A stretch of DNA of 64,000 nucleotides from Selenomonas sp. WCT3 (GTDB lineage: Bacteria > Bacillota > Negativicutes > Selenomonadales > Selenomonadaceae), in assembly GCA_900100835.1 (NCBI GenBank), contig FNCM01000010.1, forward strand, positions 1 through 64,000. Reading direction: 5' to 3'. Position numbers and translations under genes: made by a program. Every line of letters begins with the position of its first letter. Positions within the stretch are counted from its first letter, which is position 1. The notes under the pieces were generated by a model. It was not told the DNA's origin. It did not search any database and saw only the letters and a program-made list of their open reading frames with translations. Positions 35,274 to 43,971 of the stretch are shown piece after piece.

Positions 35274-37172
35274 TTAGAACTGATAGGTCATGCCCAGCTG
35301 GAAGAAGCGACCTGCGGCCGGATAGCGGTAACTGCTGTAAACCGAATAAGCCTGATTGGTGAAATTCAACGCTTTCAAATAAACCGTCAACTGCTTGCTG
35401 GCCTCATAACTCGTATTGAAATCCCATACGGCAAAGTGGCGATTGCCGTAACTTGCCTTATCAAGCCCCGTTCCCACGCGGCTCATGAGATTTGCCTTCC
35501 AAGCCCCCTGCTGATAGTGAAGGCCGAGACGGTAAGCGTTTGGCATGCTGTTATGACGCAAATAGCTACTTTTTGCCGAAGTATCCGTAGCCGAAGTATC
35601 GGTATCCGTATAGGTATACCCGATATCATAGCTCCATGCCGGCGTCAGTTTCTGCTGCCACGAAAGTTCAATCCCCTGCCGTTTTTCGTGGTCAACATTC
35701 GTCGCCTCAGAGTTCTTACCATCCGCAGCATACCAAGTAATCGCATCGTTTAAGACACTGTGGAAATAGCTGGCCGACAGCGTCGACTTGGCATCGAAGT
35801 CATGGGAAATTCCCAAGCTCTCCGTATGTCCGGTCTCTGCCTTGAGGTTCGGATTGCCCTTCCAGGTCCGATCACCGTAAGCAGCAAAATAGAACATATC
35901 ATCAGGTGTTGGTGCCTTATAAACACGTCCCCAGGAGGCAAACAATTTCGTTGCCTTATCCGCCCGATAATTAAGACCTGCCTTTGGCGTCCAATGCGTA
36001 CCGAAACTCGTATGATTATCTACCCGAACCCCTGGCACAAAGAACCATTTGGGATTCAAGCGCATCGTGTCCTGAACATAAGCGGCTTTGTTGATGATTT
36101 TTTTATCTTCATAGCCACTTTGCTTATTGCTGGAATTGCTGTGATGGTACTCCAGCCCAGCCACCATCTTATTATTCGCATCGAGTTTCCAGCCATTCTG
36201 GTAATCGATCCCCTGCAGTCGCGTGCTGAATTTGCCACTAAAATCAGCCGATTTATTGTGGTCAAAATAGCGCAGGAATCCTGGCAGCTTCGTATCTTCC
36301 TTAAACTTCCAGGTAAGCGAACCATCGTTGAAATTATTCTGCTGCTTGTCCGATGCCACAAAACCAGCAGGAACTTGATAATCTTGATAATAATACTGAT
36401 TTCCGTTAATCAACTGATGATTGAAGCGAAGCGTCAAGGACTGGGCCGGCGTCAGTTCCTGTTTTACTTTCACCGACAGGTTGTTGTTGCTGTAATCACT
36501 GCTTGGCATACGATGACTATCCCCATCCGTTCCCTTGTACGAGAAATAACTGCGCTTGTTGAGGCCACCTACCAGCTGCCAGCTGGTCTTCCCCTCACGG
36601 CCTTCATTCGACAGTACATAATTATGGGTATGCCAAGAGCCCGTGTTCATATCGAGAGTTGTTTTATTTTTCGTCGGCGTCTTGGTGATGATATTTACCA
36701 CACCGCCGATAGCATCACTGCCATAAAGAGCCGAACTGCCGCCCTTTACAATTTCAATGCGTTCCACATTTTCAATCTGCGGAATACGGGAAAGCGTTGC
36801 ACTTGCCCGGCTCATGGACCCCTGGTCATCGTTTATGCGCTCGCCATCTACTAGAACGACTACTCGCTCCTCACCCTGAATGCGGACGGTTTCATCATAG
36901 CCATCACCGCCATTCGTCATAACGACTCCATTGATATGGCTCAGCGCTTCGGCAGTCGAGCGATAATGGTTGTCCTTGATATCTTCCGCCGTTATAACGG
37001 TTACATCGGCCGGAACATTCTTAGCCGCAGCCGGAATCCGCTCCGCTGTTACTACGACCTCGCCCAAATCTTCCGTGTATTTATCCTGCTCAGCCGCTAA
37101 AGCGGTACCGAAACATAACGTGCTCAGCGTCAAAGTCAATGCGATTGATTCCTGCAATTTTTTTGTTGCCAT
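35274..37172 (-). CDS. btuB: TonB-dependent receptor, probable cobalamin receptor
   Basis: The start MATKKLQESIAL at 37172 has AGGGAGGAAAC upstream and gives a signal peptide cleaved after ALA. The TonB-box segment is EDLGEVVVTAER, followed by a plug domain (AEALSHINGVV, VVVLVDGERIND, GGSSALYGSDAIGGVVNIIT) and a 22-strand-type barrel ending in aromatic FQLGMTYQF. About 630 residues, close to BtuB. It follows the binding protein directly, so cobalamin is the most likely ligand. Confidence 0.9.
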   Translation of the reverse strand: MATKKLQESIALTLTLSTLCFGTALAAEQDKYTEDLGEVVVTAERIPAAAKNVPADVTVITAEDIKDNHYRSTAEALSHINGVVMTNGGDGYDETVRIQGEERVVVLVDGERINDDQGSMSRASATLSRIPQIENVERIEIVKGGSSALYGSDAIGGVVNIITKTPTKNKTTLDMNTGSWHTHNYVLSNEGREGKTSWQLVGGLNKRSYFSYKGTDGDSHRMPSSDYSNNNLSVKVKQELTPAQSLTLRFNHQLINGNQYYYQDYQVPAGFVASDKQQNNFNDGSLTWKFKEDTKLPGFLRYFDHNKSADFSGKFSTRLQGIDYQNGWKLDANNKMVAGLEYHHSNSSNKQSGYEDKKIINKAAYVQDTMRLNPKWFFVPGVRVDNHTSFGTHWTPKAGLNYRADKATKLFASWGRVYKAPTPDDMFYFAAYGDRTWKGNPNLKAETGHTESLGISHDFDAKSTLSASYFHSVLNDAITWYAADGKNSEATNVDHEKRQGIELSWQQKLTPAWSYDIGYTYTDTDTSATDTSAKSSYLRHNSMPNAYRLGLHYQQGAWKANLMSRVGTGLDKASYGNRHFAVWDFNTSYEASKQLTVYLKALNFTNQAYSVYSSYRYPAAGRFFQLGMTYQF

Positions 37173-37198
37173 AATAGTTTCCTCCCTATTTCTCTCCA

Positions 37199-38209
37199 TT
37201 ACTCATCTACTGCTGTCAAATGCTCTGTTTTATCTTGTTTGAAGTCATCACCGTATACCTGATAGGCAATTTCCTGAACCCCAAAGACAAAATCCTGTGA
37301 ACAATTATATAGATAGCCCTCATAGGGGTCACGCAGTCCATTGTTGCGTATCGCCTTTAACGATTTTAGCGCCGGATCTTCCAAATACCCCGCCCGGAAT
37401 TTTTCGATATCGTATTTACCGTGATTCGTATAGGTTGGCAAAAACAGATAATCCGGATTGATGGCCACCAACTGCTCTTTGGTCATCGCCTGCCCGTTAT
37501 GAATATCCAATTTTGCCATACCATTCTTTACTCCGGCGTATTGACAGGCATCGTCAAAGGAACAGCCAATCCCGCCATAGGATTTCATCAGCGATATCAA
37601 GACCACGGATTTTCGTTCCGCTTCTGGTATCTTTGCCACCTTCGCCTGTATCTCAGCCAGCTTGCTATCCATCTTACCGATAAGCTTTTCCCCTCGGTCT
37701 GGCTCACCGACTGCCTGGGCAATCAGCCTTACCGTTTCCTGGACCTCTTCGAGATTTTTCGCCCCTTTACAGACCACCACTTTAATCCCTAGGTCGCGCA
37801 GAGACTGGACCCTTGTCACGTCCCCCCAGTCCGGCACGATGACCAAATCCGGCTGCAGTGCCGCGATTTCTTCCACCGATGGATTTCGGACTTTCGTCTC
37901 CACCTGCTGGGCCAAGCTCACGACATTGGAACTTATCGGGTCATCCAACATCTGATTGACCGCCACCATATGGTCAGGCTTTACTAAGCCCAACACGATT
38001 TCATCCGTGCTCATCGAAAGGGTCAAAATGCGATGAGGTTTAGCTGGCATTTCCACCACCGTTCCCTGCTTATCCGTAACGGTATAGGCGGTTCCCCCGG
38101 CCCTTGCCCCTAGTTCCATCCCCTTGCAGCCCGTGCAAATTGCCGCCACCAGAATACATAAAGCGGCAGCTTTCCATAATTTCTTTATCATCAGCTCGGA
38201 CAAACTCAT
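37199..38209 (-). CDS. btuF: periplasmic corrinoid-binding protein of ABC transporter
   Basis: The 336-residue protein is a helical-backbone (BtuF/FhuD/FepB) binding protein. The N-terminus has a membrane-like segment ending in ICTGC, an imperfect lipobox, so it is probably a lipoprotein. Marks are PHRILTLSMSTDEIVLGL, EEIAALQPDLVIVPDWG and NPDYLFLPTY. The ATG at 38209 has AAGGGAGGA upstream. A longer in-frame start (38443) would fall in the riboswitch and is rejected. It is the first gene after the cobalamin riboswitch. Confidence 0.92.
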   Translation of the reverse strand: MSLSELMIKKLWKAAALCILVAAICTGCKGMELGARAGGTAYTVTDKQGTVVEMPAKPHRILTLSMSTDEIVLGLVKPDHMVAVNQMLDDPISSNVVSLAQQVETKVRNPSVEEIAALQPDLVIVPDWGDVTRVQSLRDLGIKVVVCKGAKNLEEVQETVRLIAQAVGEPDRGEKLIGKMDSKLAEIQAKVAKIPEAERKSVVLISLMKSYGGIGCSFDDACQYAGVKNGMAKLDIHNGQAMTKEQLVAINPDYLFLPTYTNHGKYDIEKFRAGYLEDPALKSLKAIRNNGLRDPYEGYLYNCSQDFVFGVQEIAYQVYGDDFKQDKTEHLTAVDE

Positions 38210-38228
38210 TCCTCCCTTTTTCACGCAC

Positions 38229-38261
38229 ACAAAAAGACCCTTCCATATACTGAAAGGGTCT
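38229..38261 (-). terminator. riboswitch-controlled terminator
   Basis: The stem AGACCCTTTC / GGAAGGGTCT is followed by TTTTTGTG on the minus strand, 20 bp before the btuF start. It is the expected off-state of the cobalamin riboswitch. Confidence 0.88.
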
Positions 38262-38340
38262 GATATTCCACACAAAAACAGCCCGTCACCTGATAACAGT
38301 TGACAGACATCAATCCCCTCCCCATCCTTCGTAGATCTAC

Positions 38341-38516
38341 GGTGATTGTAATCAGGCAGTTCTCCTGGCTCCAGGTCATCGTTCCTCTGCGCCTTCCCAA
38401 AAGATGCACCCATCTCCCAGTGACGTACCTTATGCAGATTCACTCGCTGTTACAGTGGCGGGACCGCGCCGGCATCTTGCTCTCCGGCTTCCCTATTAAG
38501 TCTTTCGACACCTGAT
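38341..38516 (-). promoter_or_regulatory. cobalamin (AdoCbl-type) riboswitch aptamer
   Basis: On the minus strand the order of conserved pieces is complete: ATCAGGTG, AATAGGGAAGCCGG, GCCGGCGCGGTCCCGCCACT, GTCACTGGGA, TGGGAAGGCG, GATGACCTGGAGCCAGGAG and AACTGCC (B12 box region). A terminator follows, so ligand should switch off transcription of btuF and the seven genes after it. Confidence 0.96.
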
Positions 38517-38555
38517 TTTCCCTATTTGATTTACTGGTGATAACTCACGTTTTCT

Positions 38556-38584
38556 ATGGTAGCATTACTGCTGTTTATTGTCAA
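38556..38584 (-). promoter_or_regulatory. promoter of the riboswitch operon
   Basis: On the minus strand there is TTGACA (plus 38579-38584), a 17-bp spacer and TACCAT (plus 38556-38561), between the cbiT stop and the aptamer. Confidence 0.8.
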
Positions 38585-38595
38585 ATTCTTTCCGA

Positions 38596-39174
38596 TTACT
38601 TTTTCCAACAAGTCACAATGTAAATCGGATTCTCGGCCTTCGCCATATCGTAGGAGCCAATGGACTTCAAGCGGCTCACCTGCACCTGTATCGCTTCATA
38701 CTCATAAACGTCAGCATGCTGGCGCATATAATCAATTCCCTGCATCAAGGTCTGCACCGTAATGCAGTTTAACACAATGCGCCCCTCCGGTTTGAGCTTT
38801 GGCGTTACGGCATCGAGAATCTCCTCAAGTCTACTGCCACTGCCGCCAATCAATACCGTATCGACATCGGGAAGCGTATCGATGCCAGCGGGAGCCTCGG
38901 CTTCCTTGACCACCACATTGGAAACCATAAAGTTAGCAGCGTTAGCCCGAATAAGAGCGACTCCCTCCGGATTGCGTTCCAAGGCGTAAACCGTCCCCTG
39001 GGGTGCTAACCGCGCTGCCTCCACCGACAGCGACCCCGTACCGGCTCCAATATCGTAAACCACAGCATCCGGTTTAATCCGCGCCTTAGCCAAACTCAAA
39101 ATGCGAATCTCCTGTTTTGTCATCGGCACATTCTTGCGGATAAAAGCCTCATCATCAATTCCCAAATAATTCAT
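38596..39174 (-). CDS. cbiT: cobalt-precorrin-6B C15-methyltransferase (decarboxylating)
   Basis: CbiT methylates C15 and decarboxylates the acetate at C12, complementing CbiE (C5). The 192-residue Rossmann methyltransferase has the SAM motif YDIGAGTGSLSVEAA, the start DEAFIRKNVPMTKQEIR typical of CbiT, and IGGSGSRLEEIL. It is separated from cbiE (about 4 kb) by the biotin operon and the asparaginase gene. Confidence 0.95.
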   Translation of the reverse strand: MNYLGIDDEAFIRKNVPMTKQEIRILSLAKARIKPDAVVYDIGAGTGSLSVEAARLAPQGTVYALERNPEGVALIRANAANFMVSNVVVKEAEAPAGIDTLPDVDTVLIGGSGSRLEEILDAVTPKLKPEGRIVLNCITVQTLMQGIDYMRQHADVYEYEAIQVQVSRLKSIGSYDMAKAENPIYIVTCWKK

Positions 39175-39216
39175 CCGAAGACCTCCATTACTTGCCCAAC
39201 ATATTACTCTGTGCTA

Positions 39217-39245
39217 ATCTTAGCAGATTCCCCCTTAAACCTCAA
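39217..39245 (-). promoter_or_regulatory. possible cbiT promoter
   Basis: On the minus strand there is TTGAGG (plus 39240-39245), a 17-bp spacer and TAAGAT (plus 39217-39222), just after bioA. Read-through from bioA is also possible. Confidence 0.55.
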
Positions 39246-39265
39246 TGCTTGGGCAAAATGTCTCC

Positions 39266-40615
39266 TCATTTTCCCAGTATATCCACCATGGCCTGCTGCG
39301 CCATTTCAATGGCTAACGTGAGTTCTTCCCGCGTTATATTGAGCGGCGGATTGAAGTAAAGCACATCCCCTAGCGGCCGCAGCACTAAGCCATACTGCAA
39401 CGCCTTTTTATAAATGGCATAGCCCGTGCGCTTTGCCTCGGCAAACGGTTCTTTGCTTTCCGGATTTTGGACAAGTTCAATGGCGTGAATCAAGCCGATG
39501 TGACGGATTTCTCCAACATTTTTGTGATGGCCAAAGGCTTTTTCCATCTCAACCGTCAGCCACTTCGCATTTTCGCCTGCCGTTTCCAGCACCTGCTGCT
39601 CGCGGAAAATTTTCTGCACGGCCAGCGCTGCCGCACACCCCAAAGGATTGCCTGCATAGGTATGACTGTGCATAAACGCCCGGCCTTCACTGTAATCCGC
39701 ATAAAAGGCGTCATAAATCTCTTCGCTGACACAGGTCACCGACATCGGCAGGTATCCGCCTGTAAGCCCTTTGGAAATGCACATAATATCCGGACTGATA
39801 CCGGCCTGCTCGCAGGCAAACATTGTTCCCGTGCGGCCAAAGCCCGTAGCAATCTCATCAAGAATCAGCTTCACATCGTATTTATCACATAGCGCGCGCA
39901 GTTTCTTCAGGTAAAGCGGCGGATAAATGCGCATGCCGGCACTTCCCTGCAGCAAAGGCTCCGCAATCATGGCCGCCGTCTCATGACCATGCGCGGCAAA
40001 AGCCGTCTCCGCCTTTTCAAAGCATTCACACTGACAGCATTCCCGCGTCTTGCCATAAGGACAGCGATAACAGTCCGGAGCTTCAATATGGATGTTATCC
40101 ATCATCATCGGCTGGTATAGCTTTGCATAGAGGTCCAAACTCCCCACGGAAAGCGCCCCGATGGTTTCCCCATGATAGCCTTCCGTGAGGCACATGAAGC
40201 GTTTTTTCTCGGGCTTTCCTCCCTGCTGATAGAATTGAAACGCCATTTTCAGCGCACATTCTACCGCCGCCGAGCCGTTGTCATTGAAATGAAACTTCTG
40301 GATTCTTGGCGGGGTTATTTCATTTAACTGCTCAGCCAGTTCGATGGCAGGCTTATGGCTAAAATTGGCAAAAATAACGTGTTCCAGCTTATCCAGCTGT
40401 TCTTTTATTCCTGCATTGATTTCCCGATTGCAATGGCCCAAAAGATTTGCCCACCAGGAACTGACGATATCCAAATATTTCTTGCCGTAAATATCATACA
40501 GCCATACGCCTTCGCCATGGTCGATGACCATGGGCGGCAGAGTCTCATAATCTTTCATCTGGGAACAGGGATGCCAAATCAAAGCCAAATCCCGCTCTTC
40601 TAATGTCTTCTGCAT
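39266..40615 (-). CDS. bioA: adenosylmethionine-8-amino-7-oxononanoate aminotransferase
   Basis: BioA uses SAM as amino donor to make DAPA in biotin synthesis. The 449-residue class III aminotransferase has LIWHPCSQMKDY (typical BioA N-terminus), VSSWWANLLGH, LTEGYHGETIGALSVG, ILDEIATGFGRTG and the PLP Lys in CISKGLTGGYLP. It lies 11 bp after bioD. A Cys-rich insert (residues about 178-198, CYRCPYGKTRECCQCECFEK) is present; Cys-containing inserts at this point occur in some Firmicute BioA and might bind a metal, which is inference. Confidence 0.95.
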   Translation of the reverse strand: MQKTLEERDLALIWHPCSQMKDYETLPPMVIDHGEGVWLYDIYGKKYLDIVSSWWANLLGHCNREINAGIKEQLDKLEHVIFANFSHKPAIELAEQLNEITPPRIQKFHFNDNGSAAVECALKMAFQFYQQGGKPEKKRFMCLTEGYHGETIGALSVGSLDLYAKLYQPMMMDNIHIEAPDCYRCPYGKTRECCQCECFEKAETAFAAHGHETAAMIAEPLLQGSAGMRIYPPLYLKKLRALCDKYDVKLILDEIATGFGRTGTMFACEQAGISPDIMCISKGLTGGYLPMSVTCVSEEIYDAFYADYSEGRAFMHSHTYAGNPLGCAAALAVQKIFREQQVLETAGENAKWLTVEMEKAFGHHKNVGEIRHIGLIHAIELVQNPESKEPFAEAKRTGYAIYKKALQYGLVLRPLGDVLYFNPPLNITREELTLAIEMAQQAMVDILGK

Positions 40616-40626
40616 GTTTCTCCCTC

Positions 40627-41313
40627 TTATTCGTATAGTCCTTTCAACACCTCGACCCGAATGTCGAGGTCTCTATCGCCTTTTTTTACATAGGCCAATA
40701 CCTTAACCCCCGTCATTTCCTCAATCATCCTAGCATTATCCTCCTGCATGATGTCCTGAGGAAGATAGTTGTTAAAGACAATCCCCCGTATAGGAATCCC
40801 CCTTGCCCGCAGGTGTTCAATCGTGAGCACCGCACTATTGATGGTTCCTAGTCCCGCATCGGCCACAATCAGCACGCCAAGGTTCAAGTGCTTTACCAAA
40901 TCATCTAGAACCATATGCTGCGACTCATCCCAGCGAAGGGGACAGATGATACCGCCGCTGCCCTCCATTGTCAAGTATTCATATTTCTCCTTGGCCCGGC
41001 GATAATCGGTTTCCACCCGTCCAAAGTTGATGGGTTCCCTATTGATCTTCGCGGCCAAGTGGGGCGAAACGGCCTCTTCATAAATGTACGAGACGAGATT
41101 GGATGCTTCTTCGCCAATACCAGCCACTTTTTTGACATAAAGCGCATCCCCTGGCTGAAGTTCTCCTCCTTCATCGCGAACGGCTCCTGACAGGGCGGCT
41201 TTATAGTAGCCGCCATTTAGCCCCGCATCCCGAAGCTTTTTGACAATCAATGCCGTTACATAGGTCTTGCCAATATCCGTTCCTGTTCCCGTAATGAATA
41301 ACGCCTTTCCCAT
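40627..41313 (-). CDS. bioD: dethiobiotin synthetase
   Basis: BioD carboxylates DAPA to dethiobiotin with ATP. The 228-residue P-loop protein shows FITGTGTDIGKTYV, YYKAALSG, EGSGGIICPLRWD and VLIVADAGLGTINS. The ATG at 41313 has AGGGAGG seven bases before it; a GTG at 41319 is too close to that site. It overlaps bioY slightly. Confidence 0.95.
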   Translation of the reverse strand: MGKALFITGTGTDIGKTYVTALIVKKLRDAGLNGGYYKAALSGAVRDEGGELQPGDALYVKKVAGIGEEASNLVSYIYEEAVSPHLAAKINREPINFGRVETDYRRAKEKYEYLTMEGSGGIICPLRWDESQHMVLDDLVKHLNLGVLIVADAGLGTINSAVLTIEHLRARGIPIRGIVFNNYLPQDIMQEDNARMIEEMTGVKVLAYVKKGDRDLDIRVEVLKGLYE

Positions 41314-41315
41314 GC

Positions 41316-41912
41316 TCACGCCTCCCTTGCCGCTTCGCTGGTTTCACGGACAGTCTGATCCTCCATCAGCCAAAGACCCGCACGGTAGCAGCGCAAGGCC
41401 AGCCCTGCCGCAGCCATGCAGAGAAGAAAATCTGGACCAGCCTGCAATATACCGCAGTAAAAAATAGCAGCCCAAAGGGCAATCGGAGCATCCACCACAT
41501 AATTGGAAAAGAAATAAAACCAGCTGATTCCTAGCAAATAGACAATGACCATTCCCCCGAAATTCACGACCAGCAGAGAGGGAAAAGAACGCTTGCGGAG
41601 TTTTCGCGAAAATTTCCCGCAGAACCAGGCCTGCCACACAAAGCCTAACAGATAACCAAAGGTGGGCTGCAATACATAGGCCGGGCCACCACCTGAGGCG
41701 AACACTGGAACCCCCATGAGCCCCAATACAATATATGCTATTACGGCCACAGCTCCTAAACGGGCTCCCAATATAAGCCCAGCCAGCAGCGTAAACAAAA
41801 ACTGCAGCGTGTAGACATCGGTTCCCACCGGAATCCGCACAAAGGTGCCGATAGTAATCAGGGCAATGAAAAGGGCACAGATTATCATTTCCCGCAGCTT
41901 GAGTTTTTTCAT
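41316..41912 (-). CDS. bioY: biotin transporter substrate-binding subunit BioY
   Basis: BioY is the membrane S-component that imports biotin, alone or with an ECF module. The 198-residue protein has about six membrane helices and the family marks TVGTFVRIP-like TIGTFVRIPVG, QFLFTLLAGLILG, GLMGVPVFASGGGP and PTFGYLLGF. The ATG at 41912 has AGGAGATG upstream. First gene of bioY-bioD-bioA; bioB and bioF are not in the window, so they must be elsewhere or the cell imports precursors. Confidence 0.94.
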   Translation of the reverse strand: MKKLKLREMIICALFIALITIGTFVRIPVGTDVYTLQFLFTLLAGLILGARLGAVAVIAYIVLGLMGVPVFASGGGPAYVLQPTFGYLLGFVWQAWFCGKFSRKLRKRSFPSLLVVNFGGMVIVYLLGISWFYFFSNYVVDAPIALWAAIFYCGILQAGPDFLLCMAAAGLALRCYRAGLWLMEDQTVRETSEAAREA

Positions 41913-41950
41913 AAACAACATCTCCTAATCGAAATAAACCTACAGACATT

Positions 41951-42006
41951 AGCATACGACTCTCATAATTAATTGTCAACCAATAAGTTATTAATAAGTT
42001 TACTAA
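41951..42006 (-). promoter_or_regulatory. biotin operon promoter with BirA-like operator
   Basis: On the minus strand there is TTGACA (plus 41974-41979), a 17-bp spacer and TATGCT (plus 41951-41956). A BirA-type inverted repeat overlaps the -35: TTGTCAAC (41973-41980), 17 bp, GTTTACTA (41998-42005), one mismatch from the GTTnACAA form. Biotin-loaded BirA should repress here. Confidence 0.75.
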
Positions 42007-42158
42007 TTGTAAAACATTATTAACACTTTATCCCAGGTCTTATCCCTTTCAAATATATTTTGTAGTATTCTTGTAACATTTTATAGTTTTTTGTAGTCGC
42101 CAACTAAAATTATTTATGGGTTCATAATAAAAACTTATTATCAGAAAGGGTGTTGTGT

Positions 42159-43226
42159 ATGAAAATGAAACGTCCATTGGTGGCCATGATGTTGGCCGCT
42201 ATGATGGTCAGCGGCCAAGGGTATGCTGGTGCTGCCGACAAACCAGATGTCAAAGTTCTGGCAACCGGGGGAACGATTGCCGGAAGTGCTGCTTCGGACA
42301 CCAAGACCACCGGTTATAAGGCCGGTGCCCTCGGCATCGATACGTTATTAAATGCCGTTCCCGAAGCCAAGAATTACGCGGACTTGTCCGGAGAGCAGAT
42401 TTGCAGCATCGACAGCAAAGATATGACCGATGATATCTGGCTCAAACTGGCAAAACGCTGCAATGCACTGCTTAGCGATAAAAAAGTTGATGGCATTGTT
42501 ATCACCCATGGCACCGATACGCTGGAAGAAACGGCTTACTTCCTGAACCTTACGGTTAAGAGCAATAAACCAGTAGTCATTACCGGTGCCATGCGTCCGG
42601 CTACCGCCATCAGCGCCGATGGCCCGATGAATCTTCTGAATGCCGTTCGCATCGCAGCCGACAAAAAATCCGCCGGCCGCGGGGTGCTGGTGGCGCTCAA
42701 TGACCAGATTGATGCAGCCCGCAATGTCACCAAGACGAATACTACTTCCGTCAACACCTTCCAGTCTCCACTGTTTGGATCCCTTGGCGTAGTTAACGAC
42801 GGAATCCCTGAGTTCTATGGCCAGACCACCAGACTCAACACGGTTAAGTCAGAATTTGACGTGTCAAAACTCGACAAGCTCCCCTATGTCAAAGTCATCT
42901 ACGGCACGGCTAATGACGATGCACTGTTTGTCGACGCCGCCATCAAAGCTGGTGTAAAAGGCATCGTCTATGCGGGTACGGGCAATGGCTCCGTCCATAA
43001 GGACGCCGAAAAAGCTCTGGCCAAAGCCAGCGAAGCGGGCATTGTCGTCGTCCGCAGCACGCGCCTTGTTTCCGGTTCCGTCATCCCCGCCGAGCAGTCC
43101 TACATCGACGAGCATTTCATCGACGGCGATTCCTTAAACCCACAGAAATGCCGTATCCTACTGCAGCTGGCTTTGACTAAGACCCACGACCTAAAAGCCA
43201 TCCAGGAAATGTTCCACAAATATTGA
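42159..43226 (+). CDS. ansB: type II L-asparaginase, exported
   Basis: The enzyme hydrolyses asparagine (and possibly glutamine) to aspartate and ammonia. The 355-residue protein has a signal peptide (cleavage near YAGAA, residue 24) that places it in the periplasm. Catalytic motifs are LATGGTIAGSA (Thr nucleophile), and ITHGTDTLEETAYFL (second Thr, Asp) with Lys in VVITGAMRPA downstream. The ATG at 42159 has GAAAGGG upstream; a GTG at 42150 is in frame but inside the ribosome site. It is monocistronic with a strong terminator. Confidence 0.95.
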   Translation: MKMKRPLVAMMLAAMMVSGQGYAGAADKPDVKVLATGGTIAGSAASDTKTTGYKAGALGIDTLLNAVPEAKNYADLSGEQICSIDSKDMTDDIWLKLAKRCNALLSDKKVDGIVITHGTDTLEETAYFLNLTVKSNKPVVITGAMRPATAISADGPMNLLNAVRIAADKKSAGRGVLVALNDQIDAARNVTKTNTTSVNTFQSPLFGSLGVVNDGIPEFYGQTTRLNTVKSEFDVSKLDKLPYVKVIYGTANDDALFVDAAIKAGVKGIVYAGTGNGSVHKDAEKALAKASEAGIVVVRSTRLVSGSVIPAEQSYIDEHFIDGDSLNPQKCRILLQLALTKTHDLKAIQEMFHKY

Positions 43227-43265
43227 TTTTTGAGGATAAGCACTTCTTCTCATTCCCCAAAAAGA

Positions 43266-43310
43266 AAGGTCCATTGACTCGAGCCAAGAGTCAATGGACC
43301 TTTTTTTTAA
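43266..43310 (+). terminator. terminator of the asparaginase gene
   Basis: A 13-bp stem GGTCCATTGACTC / GAGTCAATGGACC followed by eight T. It can also end transcription of cbiE from the other side. Confidence 0.92.
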
Positions 43311-43320
43311 TTGCCGAGGA

Positions 43321-43971
43321 TTAACCTTCCACAAGCAAAATGCCGTTTTTCGCCTCGGGATAGTTTTCTGCCTCCCTAAGCCGTATGGTCACTACCTTTT
43401 CATCGTCATAGGACAGCCGCGTGCAAATGTGAAGCTTTGCCTCCCCAGGCCAGCCGCATTCCATCAAAATGAGTGGTATCGTTCGCGAGGTGAATTTCGC
43501 ATCGGTCAACATGCCCATAACTGCCCCCTTCTGATACAAAAGGGCCGATCGTTCCGGCTGACGCCCATGGAAGCTCACCAAGCGAGCATCATGCCAGGGA
43601 AGATTCATTCGGGCAAAGGCCAGCTGCATGGCACTAATTCCCGGAATAACCCGGATGCACTCTGACGGAAATTTTCGCTTAATCGCATCCAGCAACGAAT
43701 AATAGCCAGGATCTCCCGACACCATGACCACCACATCACGTTCATGGAGTTCTTCTTGGATAAAGGCCATCACGGCCTCAATGTCCCGGGTCACCGCCAT
43801 GATATGTTGCCCGGCACCATCGCTGGCCGCATATTGGGCCAGTGCCCGCCGACCTCCCACCAGGGCTTTTGCCCCGGCAATTGCCTTGCAGGCGGCTGGT
43901 ACCAGATAATCCGGATTGCCCGGACCAATTCCAGCAACAATAATCTTATGCACTACTCCGGTATGTTCCAT
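43321..43971 (-). CDS. cbiE: cobalt-precorrin-7 C5-methyltransferase
   Basis: CbiE methylates C5; together with CbiT it equals CobL. The 216-residue tetrapyrrole methylase has IIVAGIGPGNPDYLVP, VMVSGDPGYYSLL, VIPGISAMQLAFAR and VSFHGRQPE. The ATG has GGGGAGG eight bases upstream and lies 19 bp inside the cbiD 3' end. It is split from cbiT here, whereas fusions or neighbours are more common. Confidence 0.95.
   Translation of the reverse strand: MEHTGVVHKIIVAGIGPGNPDYLVPAACKAIAGAKALVGGRRALAQYAASDGAGQHIMAVTRDIEAVMAFIQEELHERDVVVMVSGDPGYYSLLDAIKRKFPSECIRVIPGISAMQLAFARMNLPWHDARLVSFHGRQPERSALLYQKGAVMGMLTDAKFTSRTIPLILMECGWPGEAKLHICTRLSYDDEKVVTIRLREAENYPEAKNGILLVEG

Noticed and set aside
35760..36854. 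Open frame of 364 codons on the plus strand across the receptor gene
   Set aside because: Antisense shadow of a clear TonB-dependent receptor, without recognisable domains.
38210..38443. N-terminal extension of the corrinoid-binding protein
   Set aside because: It would cover the riboswitch terminator and aptamer; the ATG at 38209 has a strong ribosome site before a signal peptide.
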